Positions 36,738 through 45,516 of a DNA stretch of 64,000 nucleotides are shown here, piece after piece. This DNA is from Rhodococcus yunnanensis NBRC 103083 (GTDB lineage: Bacteria; Actinomycetota; Actinomycetes; Mycobacteriales; Mycobacteriaceae). Below the pieces are notes generated by a model, which searched no databases, was not told where the DNA came from, and saw nothing but the letters and a program-made list of their open reading frames with translations. The stretch covers positions 124,001 through 188,000 of the forward strand of contig NZ_BCXH01000005.1 in NCBI RefSeq assembly GCF_001895005.1, read 5' to 3'. The first letter of the stretch is position 1, and each line of letters starts with the position of its first letter. The translations under genes were made by a program, and so were the position numbers.

Positions 36738-38383
36738 TCGTCCCCCTCCTGGTGTGGATGGAACGAATGCTCTTCGTGATCGAGTTCGTGCTCTAGAGCC
36801 CGCATGCCCGCGTCCGCCAGCCGGCCCGCATCGCGCCACCGCAGCAATTCGTCGCGTTGCGCGCCGAGCAGACGCCGTCGAACACTCGTCGCGGCCTCCT
36901 GCTCGGGTGAGACGACGGATGTCCCGTCGCCGGACTCGGCGAGGTGGTCGAGTCGGCGATCGTAACGGTCGATGCGGCGCTCGAACTCGGCACGCATGAC
37001 ATCCCTGGCCTCGTCGTCCATGTTCTCCTCGTCGGCGATCCGATCCAGCTGCTGCAGAGCAGCTTCGGCGGAACCCTTCCTCGCCTCGTTCCACGTCCGA
37101 GCTTCCGCCGCGGGATCGGCATGTACCTTCAGCGCTCGGACGAGAGGCGCGAACGTCGTGCCCTGGCCGATCACGGTGACGAGAACAACGACGAAAGCGC
37201 AGAACAGCAACAGATTCCGAGCCTCGAACTCCGCCCCCGAGTCGATGGTGAGCGGGAGCGAGAACACGGCGGCGACGGTGATGACACCGCGCGTCCCTGC
37301 CCAGCTCATCACAAGGATCTCCCTGCCGTTCAACGGAGTCGAGCCAGTTCGGGACGGTCCGAATCTGCGCGGGATCGACTCGGTGAGAACGAGCCACAGC
37401 GGCCTGAGCAGCAGCACACCGGCCAGAGTGACGACGAGGGCCGTCGCCACCGTGGACACCGAGTAGGCCGACAGGCCCTGCACGACCGTCGGTAGCTGCT
37501 CCCCGATGAGGAGAAACACGAACCCTTCGAGAAGCAGATCGATCAACCGCCACACCGCGCTGGTCTGCAACCTGCTGGCGCCGGAGACGGTGTGGCGAGT
37601 GTCGTGACCGATGACGAGGGCAGCGACCACCACGGCCAGCACGCCCGATGCGTGTACCTCCTCGGCGGCGACGTAGGCGACGAACGGTGTGGCGAGCGAA
37701 ATCACGTTCAGCAGAAGCGCGTCGTGTACGAACTTCTGCGCCACCCGAATGAGCAGGGCAACGACCAACCCGACGACGGTCCCGCCCACTGCGGCGAGGA
37801 CGAACAGTCCACCCGCATGTGGAAACGTCATGTCCTCCGCGGCAATGGCGGTGGTCGCGACCGTCAGCATCGTCAGGGCTGTCGCGTCGTTGAGCAGACC
37901 CTCACCCTCGATCAAGGTGACCAACTTCGGTGGGATGCCTGCAGTGCGCCCGACGGCCAGCGCCGCGACAGGATCCGGCGGCGCGACCGCCGCACCGAGA
38001 GCCAAGCCTGCCGCCAACGTGACTCCGGGAACCCACAGCGCCATCCCGACCCCGACGACGGTAGCCGTCGCGCCCACCAACGCAACCGACAGACTGAGGA
38101 TCGTCCACACGTTCTTGCGGATCGCGAGGAGCGAGGACTTCAACGCGGCGCTGTAGAGCAGCGGCGGAATGACGAGCGTCAGTACCGCGTCCGGGTCGAG
38201 CACGATGTCGGGCAGCGAGGACGCGGATACGGCAAGCCCCGCCAGCGTCAGCAACACCGCAGCGGGTATCGCGGTCTTGGCGGAGACCACCTGAGCTGCC
38301 ACTATCAGAGCCGTACCGGCCAGGACGAGGCCAAGAATGCTCAGCACGACATGCCACAACCCGATGAGTTCACGAGCATGCAT
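36716..38383 (-). CDS. Na+/H+ antiporter, CPA1/NhaP-like
   Basis: 555 aa. Twelve or so helices with the CPA1 motifs LGAAVAPPDPVAALAV and EGEGLLNDATALTML (ion-binding Asp pair), ASGVLAVVVAALVIG and MSWAGTRGVITVAAVFSLPL. A cytosolic tail of ~130 residues rich in charged helices and ending in a His/Glu-rich stretch follows. It exchanges Na+ or K+ for H+ in pH and salt homeostasis. ATG 38383 (MHARELIGLWH) is preferred over the listed 38449 extension. Confidence 0.9.
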   Translation of the reverse strand: MHARELIGLWHVVLSILGLVLAGTALIVAAQVVSAKTAIPAAVLLTLAGLAVSASSLPDIVLDPDAVLTLVIPPLLYSAALKSSLLAIRKNVWTILSLSVALVGATATVVGVGMALWVPGVTLAAGLALGAAVAPPDPVAALAVGRTAGIPPKLVTLIEGEGLLNDATALTMLTVATTAIAAEDMTFPHAGGLFVLAAVGGTVVGLVVALLIRVAQKFVHDALLLNVISLATPFVAYVAAEEVHASGVLAVVVAALVIGHDTRHTVSGASRLQTSAVWRLIDLLLEGFVFLLIGEQLPTVVQGLSAYSVSTVATALVVTLAGVLLLRPLWLVLTESIPRRFGPSRTGSTPLNGREILVMSWAGTRGVITVAAVFSLPLTIDSGAEFEARNLLLFCAFVVVLVTVIGQGTTFAPLVRALKVHADPAAEARTWNEARKGSAEAALQQLDRIADEENMDDEARDVMRAEFERRIDRYDRRLDHLAESGDGTSVVSPEQEAATSVRRRLLGAQRDELLRWRDAGRLADAGMRALEHELDHEEHSFHPHQEGDDQPSASS

Positions 38384-38503
38384 TCCACCGGCGGAAGCTC
38401 GCGAAACCTGATGCCTCGCCGGGACCGGCTGTGGCTGTGTGAAAAACACACCGGCCGCAGGTGGGATGGCTCAGGTCCACCGCGACCGCTATATGAGGCG
38501 CCT

Positions 38504-39214
38504 CTAGCCGGCCGGGTGGCTCGCTTCGACCAAGTCCTGTGCGATTCGGCGCAGAGGCAGATTCTGTTCCTGCGACAACTTGGTCAGCAAGTCGAATGCT
38601 TGCGCCGAATCGATCTTGTATCGTTCCATGATCATGCCTTTGGCCTGGCCGATGATGTCTCGACTTGCCAACCCGGCACGGAACTGGTTGCCGTCGCGCA
38701 GTCCGAGAAGCGCGACCGCCGCATGCGCGGCCAAGGCTTCACCGGTCGCCAAGGCCTCGACGTCGAACGCTCCCGCGTTGCTGCTGTAGAGCACCAATGC
38801 ACCGACGTCGTCGCCGTTGGTGAACAGTTTGAAGGCGGCGAGAGACCGAAATCCCTGGTCCACTGCCTTGGATGCAAATTGAGGCCAGCGCTTTTCCACA
38901 CCGAGGTCCTCCGCGACCACCACGTCGAAGTGACGCACTTCTGTCGGGATGGGACCCTCGCCCAACTCGTACTGGCGGCGGCAGAGCGTCTCGGCCAACT
39001 CGTCGGTGGATGCGACCACCGTCCGCTCGCCGTTCGTCAGCGTCGTGATGCAGCCGCTGACAGCGCCCTCGATCAGCTCGATTGCGGTGCGCAGAATCTC
39101 GTCCAGAGTCCGCGACGCCGAGTGCCGCGCATCGCGCAGTGAACGTGCAAAATCGGCGAGCAGTGCGGGCACGTCCGTCGCCCGAACTTCGTCTTCTTCC
39201 GGTGCGTACGACAT
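38504..39214 (-). CDS. GAF-ANTAR response regulator (RNA-binding antiterminator)
   Basis: 236 aa. A GAF domain (LDEILRTAIELIEGAVSGCITTL, FRSLAAFKLFTNGDDVGALVLYS) is followed by an ANTAR domain (LASRDIIGQAKGMIMERYKIDSAQAFDLLTKLSQEQNLPLRRIAQDLVE). ANTAR domains bind paired hexaloop hairpins in nascent RNA to block terminators. The stimulus sensed by the GAF domain is unknown. It is abundant in Rhodococcus and Mycobacterium. A TATAAAAT -10 candidate lies 86 bases upstream. Confidence 0.93.
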   Translation of the reverse strand: MSYAPEEDEVRATDVPALLADFARSLRDARHSASRTLDEILRTAIELIEGAVSGCITTLTNGERTVVASTDELAETLCRRQYELGEGPIPTEVRHFDVVVAEDLGVEKRWPQFASKAVDQGFRSLAAFKLFTNGDDVGALVLYSSNAGAFDVEALATGEALAAHAAVALLGLRDGNQFRAGLASRDIIGQAKGMIMERYKIDSAQAFDLLTKLSQEQNLPLRRIAQDLVEASHPAG

Positions 39215-39300
39215 GCAGACCTATCCTTTCCGCGATGGAACCACGAAGGTGCGCCGCTGCTGGACGCGGTGGTCGGCGACAGCGGCCGAACCAGCAAGAG

Positions 39301-39308
39301 ATTTTATA
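39301..39308 (-). promoter_or_regulatory. -10 candidate TATAAAAT for the GAF-ANTAR gene
   Basis: In the 322-base divergent gap 39215-39536, TATAAAAT on the minus strand is the most promoter-like sequence, 86 bases before the ATG at 39214. The rest of the gap shows no coding signal or strong repeat. Confidence 0.35.
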
Positions 39309-39536
39309 CACCAACTTCGCGGTGCGTGGGCTGTCGGCCCACCTGTGGTGAACGCACTGCGAAGCGCCCACCGAGAGCGTCGGCCGAAAGCTGCTGCGGC
39401 AGTGTGATGCGAGTGGTTTGAGCACCTCGGCCCTCGGCCATTCACAGTCCGTGCCCGCCGACCCCATGCTTGCCGATTCAGAGCTTGCCGAACCTGTGTC
39501 TGCCGGTGCAGGCCTGCGTCGCGACGGTGCCCCGAC

Positions 39537-40229
39537 ATGACCGCGTTCGGCGCGGCGCTCTACGGCCTGGGCACAGCCGTGCCCCTCGTCGTCGGCGCCG
39601 CGATCGGATTGCGGTGGCGGCTACCCAAGCCCGTGCTGGCGGCGATGATGGCCTTCGGTGCAGGCACCATGATCGCGGCGGTGTCCTCGGAACTGTTCGC
39701 ACCGGCATTCGCGCAAGCGGGGATCGTGATCGCCGGGGTTGCCTTGTTCGCCGGTGCCGGGGTGTACGTCGTCGCGAATCATCTGATCGAGAACAAGCTG
39801 GGCCCTGCCGCGATCGGGTGGGCCCTGATGCTCGGGACCATCCTCGACGGAATCCCGGAGAACACCGCGCTCGGGGTCTCGTTGACCAGTGGCGGCGGAC
39901 TGGTGCTCCTGGTCGCCGTCGCGGTCGGCAACGTGCCGGAAGCAGTGGGCGGGGCCGCGTTGATGCGTGACCAACACAACTTCGACCGCCGCCGGGCACT
40001 GGGATTGTGGACGGCCACCGCAGTTGTGCTCGTCGTGGTCACCGTCGTCGGATATCTACTGTCCGACGCCATCCCCGACACCGGGATCTCGACCGTGCAG
40101 GCATTCGCCGGCGGAGCGACGCTGGCTGTTCTGGCCGATTCGTTGATGCCCGAGGCCTACCGCGACGGCGGATGGTGGGTCGGGATGGCGACGGCAGCCG
40201 GGTTCCTCGTCGCCTTCGCCTTGGGGTGA
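39537..40229 (+). CDS. ZIP-family metal transporter
   Basis: 230 aa, about seven helices. The ZIP metal-binding helices are GTILDGIPENTALGVSL (HNxPEG counterpart with DGIPEN) and VAVGNVPEAVGGAALM; a C-terminal DSLMPEAYRDGG adds Glu. Members move Zn, Fe or Mn into the cytosol; the Asp for His change makes the ion uncertain. It lies 98 bases before the alkylsulfatase on the same strand; that enzyme needs zinc. Confidence 0.85.
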   Translation: MTAFGAALYGLGTAVPLVVGAAIGLRWRLPKPVLAAMMAFGAGTMIAAVSSELFAPAFAQAGIVIAGVALFAGAGVYVVANHLIENKLGPAAIGWALMLGTILDGIPENTALGVSLTSGGGLVLLVAVAVGNVPEAVGGAALMRDQHNFDRRRALGLWTATAVVLVVVTVVGYLLSDAIPDTGISTVQAFAGGATLAVLADSLMPEAYRDGGWWVGMATAAGFLVAFALG

Positions 40230-40327
40230 GTACGGCGTCGTTCATCCGGTCCGGGTGAAGCGGGTCGGCGCAGGGGAGCCAAGGATCGGAAGGGCCGGAT
40301 GCGTCCCTACCGAGGAGCTGACCACCG

Positions 40328-42133
40328 ATGCCGCTGAACTTCGACGACCGCACCGACTTCGACAACGCCGACCGTGGGTTCATCGCAACGATCGACCCGA
40401 TGGTGATCCGCAACGCCGAGGGCGAGCCGGTGTTCGATCTGAGCGGCTACGGCTACCTCGCCGAACCATGCCCGGACACCGTCGACCCCAGTCTGTTCCG
40501 TCAGGCTCAGCTCGTGGTCAAGAACGGTCTCTACGAGGTCGCCGAGGGCATCTATCAGATCCGCGGCTTCGACCTGTCCAACATGACGTTGGTCGAGGGC
40601 GACACCGGAGTCATCGTCATCGATCCGCTCATCTCCGCCGAGTGCGCGGCGGCCGGGCTGGCGCTGTACCGGGAGCACCGCGGACAGCGCCCGGTCACCG
40701 CGCTGATCTACACCCACTCGCACGCGGATCACTTCGGCGGTGCTGCCGGTGTGTTGCCCGACGGCCCCGGCGACGTGCCGATCCTGGCACCCGAGGGGTT
40801 CATGGCCGAGGCTGTCTCGGAGAACGTGTACGCCGGTACCGCGATGAACAGGCGGGCGACCTACATGTACGGCTACGGGCTACCGATCTCGGCGGAGGGC
40901 CAGGTGAGCACGGGGCTCGGCATACGCGGGTCGTCGGGCACGATCAGCCTGATCCCGCCGACGGTCGACATCACCCACACCGGCCAGCAGGAAACGCTCG
41001 ACGGGGTGCCCATCGTGTTCCAGGTGACGCCGGGAACCGAGGCGCCTGCCGAGATGAACTTCCACTTCCCTCGTCATCGAGTGCTGTGCCTCGCCGAGAA
41101 CGCCACGCACAACCAGCACAATCTGCTTACGCTCCGCGGCGCGCAGATCCGCGACGCACGAGCCTGGTCGCACTACATCGATGAGGCCATCGAGTTGTTT
41201 CTCGACGACGCCGACGTCGCCTTCGCCTCGCACCACTGGCCGACCTGGGGCAGGGAGAACATTCTCGACTTCCTGACCGTCCAGCGTGACCTCTATCAAT
41301 ACCTGCACGATCAGACTCTTCGCCTACTCAATCAGGGTCTGACCGGGACCGAGATCGCCGAGGAGATCGAGCTGTCGCCGGGCCTGAACGACGCCTGGTC
41401 CGCGCGCGGGTACTACGGTTCGGTCAGCCACAACGTCAAGGCGATCTACCAGCGTTACCTCGGCTGGTTCGACGGCAGGCCCTCCTCGCTGTGGCAACAT
41501 CCGCCGCAGGCCCAGGCCACGCGATACGTCGAGGCGTTCGGCGGTGTGGATGTGGTGATCGCCAAGGGCTCCGAGTACGCCGACAAGGGCGATCTGCGCT
41601 TTGCGGCCGAACTGCTGGGACAAGCAGTGTTCGCCGACCCGGACAACATCGACGCCAGGAACGCCCTCGCCGAGGTGTACACCAGGCTGGGTTACGGCGC
41701 CGAAAACGCCACGTGGCGCGGCTTCTACCTCACCGGGGCGCACGAGCTGCGACACGGCATCGACCCGGCCCCGATCAGCACGGGAGCCGGGATGGCCGCG
41801 GCGCTGTCCGTCGAGCAGCTGTTCGACACCGTCGCCATACGCGTCGACGGCCCACGCGCAGCACACGAGAAGTTCCGTATCGACTGGAAGTTCACCGACT
41901 CGGGGCAGACCGTCCGGCTGAGCCTGTCCAACGGCGCACTCATCCGCACCGTCGACCCGCGCACACAACCGAAAGTCGACCTCACCGTGACACTCACCAA
42001 GGCCGATCTGCTCGGGCTGCTGGCAGGCGGCGGATTCGACGGCCTCGACAGCACCGGTGACGTCGGGGTACTCACCCGGCTCCTCGGATTCCTCGACGCC
42101 CCTGATCCGATCTTCCCGATCGTCACCCCGTAG
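40328..42133 (+). CDS. Class III zinc-dependent alkylsulfatase (SdsA-like)
   Basis: 601 aa. N-terminal metallo-beta-lactamase domain with THSHADHFGG (two-zinc site) near residue 131, then AENATHNQHNLLTLRG and ASHHWPTWGRENI. A dimerisation domain follows (YLGWFDGRPSSLWQHPP), and an SCP2-like C-terminal lipid-binding domain ends the protein. It cleaves long-chain alkyl sulfates such as SDS to alcohol and sulfate. Start ATG 40328 has GGAG upstream. There is no signal peptide, so it works in the cytosol. It fits a sulfur-scavenging lifestyle with the cluster after 48.5 kb. Confidence 0.92.
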   Translation: MPLNFDDRTDFDNADRGFIATIDPMVIRNAEGEPVFDLSGYGYLAEPCPDTVDPSLFRQAQLVVKNGLYEVAEGIYQIRGFDLSNMTLVEGDTGVIVIDPLISAECAAAGLALYREHRGQRPVTALIYTHSHADHFGGAAGVLPDGPGDVPILAPEGFMAEAVSENVYAGTAMNRRATYMYGYGLPISAEGQVSTGLGIRGSSGTISLIPPTVDITHTGQQETLDGVPIVFQVTPGTEAPAEMNFHFPRHRVLCLAENATHNQHNLLTLRGAQIRDARAWSHYIDEAIELFLDDADVAFASHHWPTWGRENILDFLTVQRDLYQYLHDQTLRLLNQGLTGTEIAEEIELSPGLNDAWSARGYYGSVSHNVKAIYQRYLGWFDGRPSSLWQHPPQAQATRYVEAFGGVDVVIAKGSEYADKGDLRFAAELLGQAVFADPDNIDARNALAEVYTRLGYGAENATWRGFYLTGAHELRHGIDPAPISTGAGMAAALSVEQLFDTVAIRVDGPRAAHEKFRIDWKFTDSGQTVRLSLSNGALIRTVDPRTQPKVDLTVTLTKADLLGLLAGGGFDGLDSTGDVGVLTRLLGFLDAPDPIFPIVTP

Positions 42134-42148
42134 GGGCGAAGGGGGGAT

Positions 42149-42979
42149 TCAGCGGTAACGCTCGATGGCAGCGGCGATCTGGTCGAGCTTGGCGAAGGTC
42201 GCGGACTCGTCGAGCGTGGAGAGAATGATCGCGGCGCGTTCGACACCTGCTTCGACATAACCGTCGAGTTCCTCGGCGCCGCGGCCCGCACCGAAGACGG
42301 TGAAGGTGATGTCCGGGCGTCCGCGGTCGGCGAGAACCCCACGCACGCGGCCGAGTTCGGCGGCCGACGTGTGAGCGCGCGGAAGCCACGCGTCGCCGAA
42401 CTCGACCAGCCGGTCGAGAGCTGCGGGGCTCTCCCCGCCGATGTAGATCGGCGGATGCGGCTTCTGCACCGGTTTGGGCCACGAGTAGATGGGATCGAAG
42501 TCGACGTGCTGCCCGTGGAACTCGGCCTCGTCGTGTGTCCAGATCTCTTTCAGCGCAGCAAGTTGTTCGTTGATCTGTGCGCCGCGCTTCGTTGGGTCGG
42601 TGCCGTGATTGGCCATCTCTTCCCGATTCCATCCGACGCCGACACCGAACGCGACCCGACCTCCCGAAAGGTAGTCCAGTGTCGCGACTTCCTTTGCCGT
42701 GTGGATCAGATCGCGTTGCGGAAGGAGCGCGATACCCGTTCCGAGTATCAAGTTCTCGGTGGCCGAGGCGGCTGCCGTGAGCGCGAGAAACGGATCGAGG
42801 GTTCGGTAGTAGATGTGCGGCAGATCGCCACCGCCCGGATACGGCGACGTCCTGGACACCGGGATATGAGAGTGCTCGGCGAGAAACAGCGAGTCGAACC
42901 CACGCTCCTCGAGTGCACGCCCGAGAACGTCGGGCCGGATTCCTTCATCGGTCACGAATGTCGAGATTCCGAACTTCAT
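42149..42979 (-). CDS. LLM-class oxidoreductase, probable F420-dependent
   Basis: About 276 aa TIM barrel: MKFGISTFVTDEGIRPDVLG, SLFLAEHSHIPVSRTSPYPGG, ILGTGIALLPQRDLIHTAKEVATLD, SGGRVAFGVGVGWNREEM, RLVEFGDAWLPR. This is the actinobacterial F420-dependent subfamily. It transfers hydride between F420 and an unknown substrate. Start could also be ATG 42988 or 43009. It is convergent to the alkylsulfatase with a 15-base gap. Confidence 0.88.
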   Translation of the reverse strand: MKFGISTFVTDEGIRPDVLGRALEERGFDSLFLAEHSHIPVSRTSPYPGGGDLPHIYYRTLDPFLALTAAASATENLILGTGIALLPQRDLIHTAKEVATLDYLSGGRVAFGVGVGWNREEMANHGTDPTKRGAQINEQLAALKEIWTHDEAEFHGQHVDFDPIYSWPKPVQKPHPPIYIGGESPAALDRLVEFGDAWLPRAHTSAAELGRVRGVLADRGRPDITFTVFGAGRGAEELDGYVEAGVERAAIILSTLDESATFAKLDQIAAAIERYR

Positions 42980-43059
42980 GCCATCCATGGAACCACGGAT
43001 ACGACGCAATGTGCCAAGAGCGGCGAACTACAGGGGCGGCGAACTACAGGGGCGGCGCA

Positions 43060-43467
43060 CTAACCGGAAATGTTCACCAACCAGTTGATCCCGAACTTGT
43101 CGGTGAGCATGCCGAACGTGTCGCCCCACGGCGCTTTGTTCAAGCCCATCGTGTCCTTCGCGTCGACGGCGAGTTTGTCCCAGTAGCCTCTGAGCTCGGC
43201 GTCGTCCTCGCCGCTGAGCGAGACCGAAATATTGTCGCCCACAGTCAGATTCATGCTGGAGGGTGTGTCCGCGGCCATCAACGTCAGGCCGCTCGGTGAT
43301 TCGAGTTGGCCGTGCATGATCTGATCCTGCTCGGCCGGGTTGTCGGTCGAGCCGAACTCGGCGAACGTGCCGAGGGTGAGTTCACCGCCGAACACACCGT
43401 GGTAGAACTCCAATGCTTCGCGCGCTTCGCCGCGAAAGCTGAGGTACGGATTGAGTCGAGTAGTCAT
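43060..43467 (-). CDS. VOC-family protein, PhnB/glyoxalase-like
   Basis: 135 aa. MTTRLNPYLSFRGEAREALEF with the YHGVFGGELTL strand, then DQIMHGQLESPSGLTLMAAD and a C-terminal FGMLTDKFGINWLVNIS. This is the PhnB-like class of small VOC dimers often annotated 3-demethylubiquinone methyltransferase-like. ATG 43467 has GGAGG five bases upstream, so the longer frame to 43899 is rejected. Function not established. Confidence 0.88.
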   Translation of the reverse strand: MTTRLNPYLSFRGEAREALEFYHGVFGGELTLGTFAEFGSTDNPAEQDQIMHGQLESPSGLTLMAADTPSSMNLTVGDNISVSLSGEDDAELRGYWDKLAVDAKDTMGLNKAPWGDTFGMLTDKFGINWLVNISG

Positions 43468-43535
43468 GAGAGCCTCCATGTGTCTGTTGTCGATACTCGC
43501 TCGTTTCGACTTCTCCGACGACCGAAACTCATCGG

Positions 43536-44207
43536 CTACTCGATCGACGCGATCCCGGCGAGAAACAGGTCGATGCCTGCCATGAATTGCTCGCGATCGT
43601 CGTGATCGGGAAGCTGTGCGGCAACCTGGTGTACGAACGGAAACTTCGCGGGATCCTGCTGCGTCCACTGCGCCGCGACGGCGGTGAGGAAGTCCGTTCG
43701 ATCGGTCTGCCGCGAGATCGCTCGCGCGCCCGCAGCGTATTGCGCCGCCAACCCCAGCACGTAGCTGACCAGCGCGGAGGTCGAGTCGAACTGCGCTCGC
43801 TCGGGAACCGAGAGTGCCCCGATCCGGCTGCCGAACGCTTCGAAGATGTGCAGAACCGCTGACTGCCACGGCTCGGCGGTGAGCTGCGTGCCGACCCACG
43901 GATGCGCGTCGATCGCGTCGAACACCCCGAGCGCGATCGTTCTGATCGACTCTCGCGGATCTTCGTCGTCGGCGATACCGGCCATGACGACGGCGATGAC
44001 GCCCTCGGTTGCCGTCGTCAGAAGCTCGTTCTTGTTGGCGACGTGCCAGTAGATGGCGCCTGCGCCGGTGGACAGGCGCGCCGACAGGGCACGGAAGGTC
44101 AGCGCGCTCTCACCCTCGGCGTCGAGGATCTCGATCGCTGCCTCGACGATCCGAGCCTTCGACAGGGCATCGGTGCGTCGTTCCGTTCGCTGTGACTCGG
44201 TCGCCAT
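43536..44207 (-). CDS. TetR-family repressor with tetracycline-repressor-type C-terminal domain
   Basis: 223 aa. N-terminal helix-turn-helix: KARIVEAAIEILDAEGESALTFRALSARLSTGAGAIYWHVANKNELLTTA. The ligand domain resembles the TetR_C group (GVFDAIDAHPWVGTQL, SYVLGLAAQYAAGAR). It is divergent from the TetX-like gene, with two palindromes between. I expect it to repress that gene and itself until a drug-like ligand binds. Start ATG 44207 is preferred; a second ATG lies at 44216. Confidence 0.92.
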   Translation of the reverse strand: MATESQRTERRTDALSKARIVEAAIEILDAEGESALTFRALSARLSTGAGAIYWHVANKNELLTTATEGVIAVVMAGIADDEDPRESIRTIALGVFDAIDAHPWVGTQLTAEPWQSAVLHIFEAFGSRIGALSVPERAQFDSTSALVSYVLGLAAQYAAGARAISRQTDRTDFLTAVAAQWTQQDPAKFPFVHQVAAQLPDHDDREQFMAGIDLFLAGIASIE

Positions 44208-44226
44208 GACATCCATCTTGACAGAG

Positions 44227-44243
44227 TTGGAACGTTGTTCCAA
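44227..44243. promoter_or_regulatory. TetR operator 1
   Basis: TTGGAAC-GTT-GTTCCAA is a palindrome with 7-bp perfect arms, 19 bases from the tetR start. It shares the GGAACNNNGTTCC core with operator 2. Confidence 0.75.
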
Positions 44244-44254
44244 TATGGGAGTTA

Positions 44255-44269
44255 TGGAACGACGTTCCA
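44255..44269. promoter_or_regulatory. TetR operator 2
   Basis: TGGAAC-GAC-GTTCCA is a 15-bp palindrome with the same GGAACNNNGTTCC core, centred 27 bases from operator 1 and 27 bases before the monooxygenase ATG. Paired operators with a common core are usual for autoregulated TetR genes. Confidence 0.75.
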
Positions 44270-44295
44270 ATGCCCGTTTCCGAAAGGACATCGTC

Positions 44296-45456
44296 ATGAC
44301 CACACCGATCACGATCATCGGCGCAGGACTCGGCGGGCTGACGCTCGCTCGCGTTCTCCACGTCCACGGCATCGCATCCACGATCTACGAGGCAGAGCCG
44401 TCTGCCGACGCGCGAACGCAGGGCGGACAACTCGACATCCACGAACACGACGGCCAAGCCGCACTCGACGCAGCCGGGCTCACACCGGAGTTTCACGCGA
44501 TCATTCGTCCAGGCGGCGAGGCCGCACGCATCCTCGATCTACACGGCACTGTCCTGCTCGACGAGCCCGACGAAGGTTCGGGGCGTCGCCCGGAGGTGCT
44601 CCGCGGCGACCTGCGCCGAATGCTGCTCGACTCCCTGCCCGACGGCACGATCCAGTGGGGCAAGAAGGTCACCGGCGTCGTCTCCCTCGGGGGCGGGGCG
44701 CACGAGGTGATATTCGACGACGGCTCGGCCGTGCGCACGAGCCTCCTCGTCGGAGCCGATGGCGCATGGTCGAGGGTGCGCCCGTTGCTGTCGAGCGCGA
44801 CCCCGAGGTACGCGGGCACGACCCTGGTCGAGACTTACCTGTACGACGCCGACGAGCGGCACTCCGCAACGGCGCAGGTGGTGGGCGAGGGCGCGATGTA
44901 TGCGGCCGCACCGGGCAAAGCGATCCAGGCGCACCGCGAAGCGGGTGCTGTGCTGCACACCTATGTCGCCCTGCATAGGCCCGAGGAGTGGTTCGACGCG
45001 ATCGACTTCACCGACGCTCCTGCCGCCGCAGCCCGTATCGCGGAGGAGTTCGCCGGGTGGGCGCCCGAGCTCACGGCGCTGATCACCGACGGTGAATCCG
45101 CACCGGTGAAACGGCCGATCCACACCCTCCCGGAGGGGTTCCGCTGGGACCGCGTGCCGGGGGTCACTCTCATCGGTGACGCCGCGCACCTGATGCCGCC
45201 TGCCGGCGACGGCGCGAACCTGGCGATGTTCGACGGCGCCGAACTCGGTAAGGCCATCGCCGCGAACCCCAACAGCGTCGAGGCGGCACTGCGCACGTAC
45301 GAGGAGCCCATGTTTCTGCGAAGCGAATCGGCCGCCGTCGACTCCAAGGAGATTCAAGACCTGATCCTGGGTGATCGCGCACCGTACGCACTTGTCGAAT
45401 TCTTCACCGGCGCAGGTGGGGTCGAGGCCCGAAACGACGCTGCACCCCACGCCTGA
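44296..45456 (+). CDS. TetX-like FAD-dependent monooxygenase
   Basis: 386 aa. FAD motif IIGAGLGGLTLARVL near residue 7; the TetX-like GGQLDIHEHDGQAALDAAGL near 48; LRGDLRRMLLDSLPDG; and GDAAHLMPPAGDGANLAMFD near 293. It resembles TetX, which hydroxylates tetracyclines with NADPH and O2, but activity on tetracycline is not proven and many relatives act on other aromatics. The start follows the twin TetR operators. The real start is ATG 44296, not the longer overlapping frame from 44053. Confidence 0.88.
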   Translation: MTTPITIIGAGLGGLTLARVLHVHGIASTIYEAEPSADARTQGGQLDIHEHDGQAALDAAGLTPEFHAIIRPGGEAARILDLHGTVLLDEPDEGSGRRPEVLRGDLRRMLLDSLPDGTIQWGKKVTGVVSLGGGAHEVIFDDGSAVRTSLLVGADGAWSRVRPLLSSATPRYAGTTLVETYLYDADERHSATAQVVGEGAMYAAAPGKAIQAHREAGAVLHTYVALHRPEEWFDAIDFTDAPAAAARIAEEFAGWAPELTALITDGESAPVKRPIHTLPEGFRWDRVPGVTLIGDAAHLMPPAGDGANLAMFDGAELGKAIAANPNSVEAALRTYEEPMFLRSESAAVDSKEIQDLILGDRAPYALVEFFTGAGGVEARNDAAPHA

Positions 45457-45474
45457 CGACGTGGGGTGCAGCGT
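45437..45474. terminator. Strong bidirectional hairpin between TetX-like gene and katG
   Basis: ACGCTGCACCCCACG and CGTGGGGTGCAGCGT are 15-bp perfect arms with an 8-base loop that contains the TetX-like stop codon. It can serve both the plus-strand gene and the convergent katG. A run of GATC-containing repeats follows (45483-45520). Confidence 0.7.
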
Positions 45475-45516
45475 TGTGTGTCAGATCGGATCAGATCAGA
45501 CCGGATCAGGCCCCGA

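Noticed and set aside
37592..39142. 516-codon plus-strand frame over the antiporter and GAF-ANTAR genes
   Set aside because: Shadow of two well-supported minus-strand genes; composition rich in Arg, Gln, Asp and no motif.
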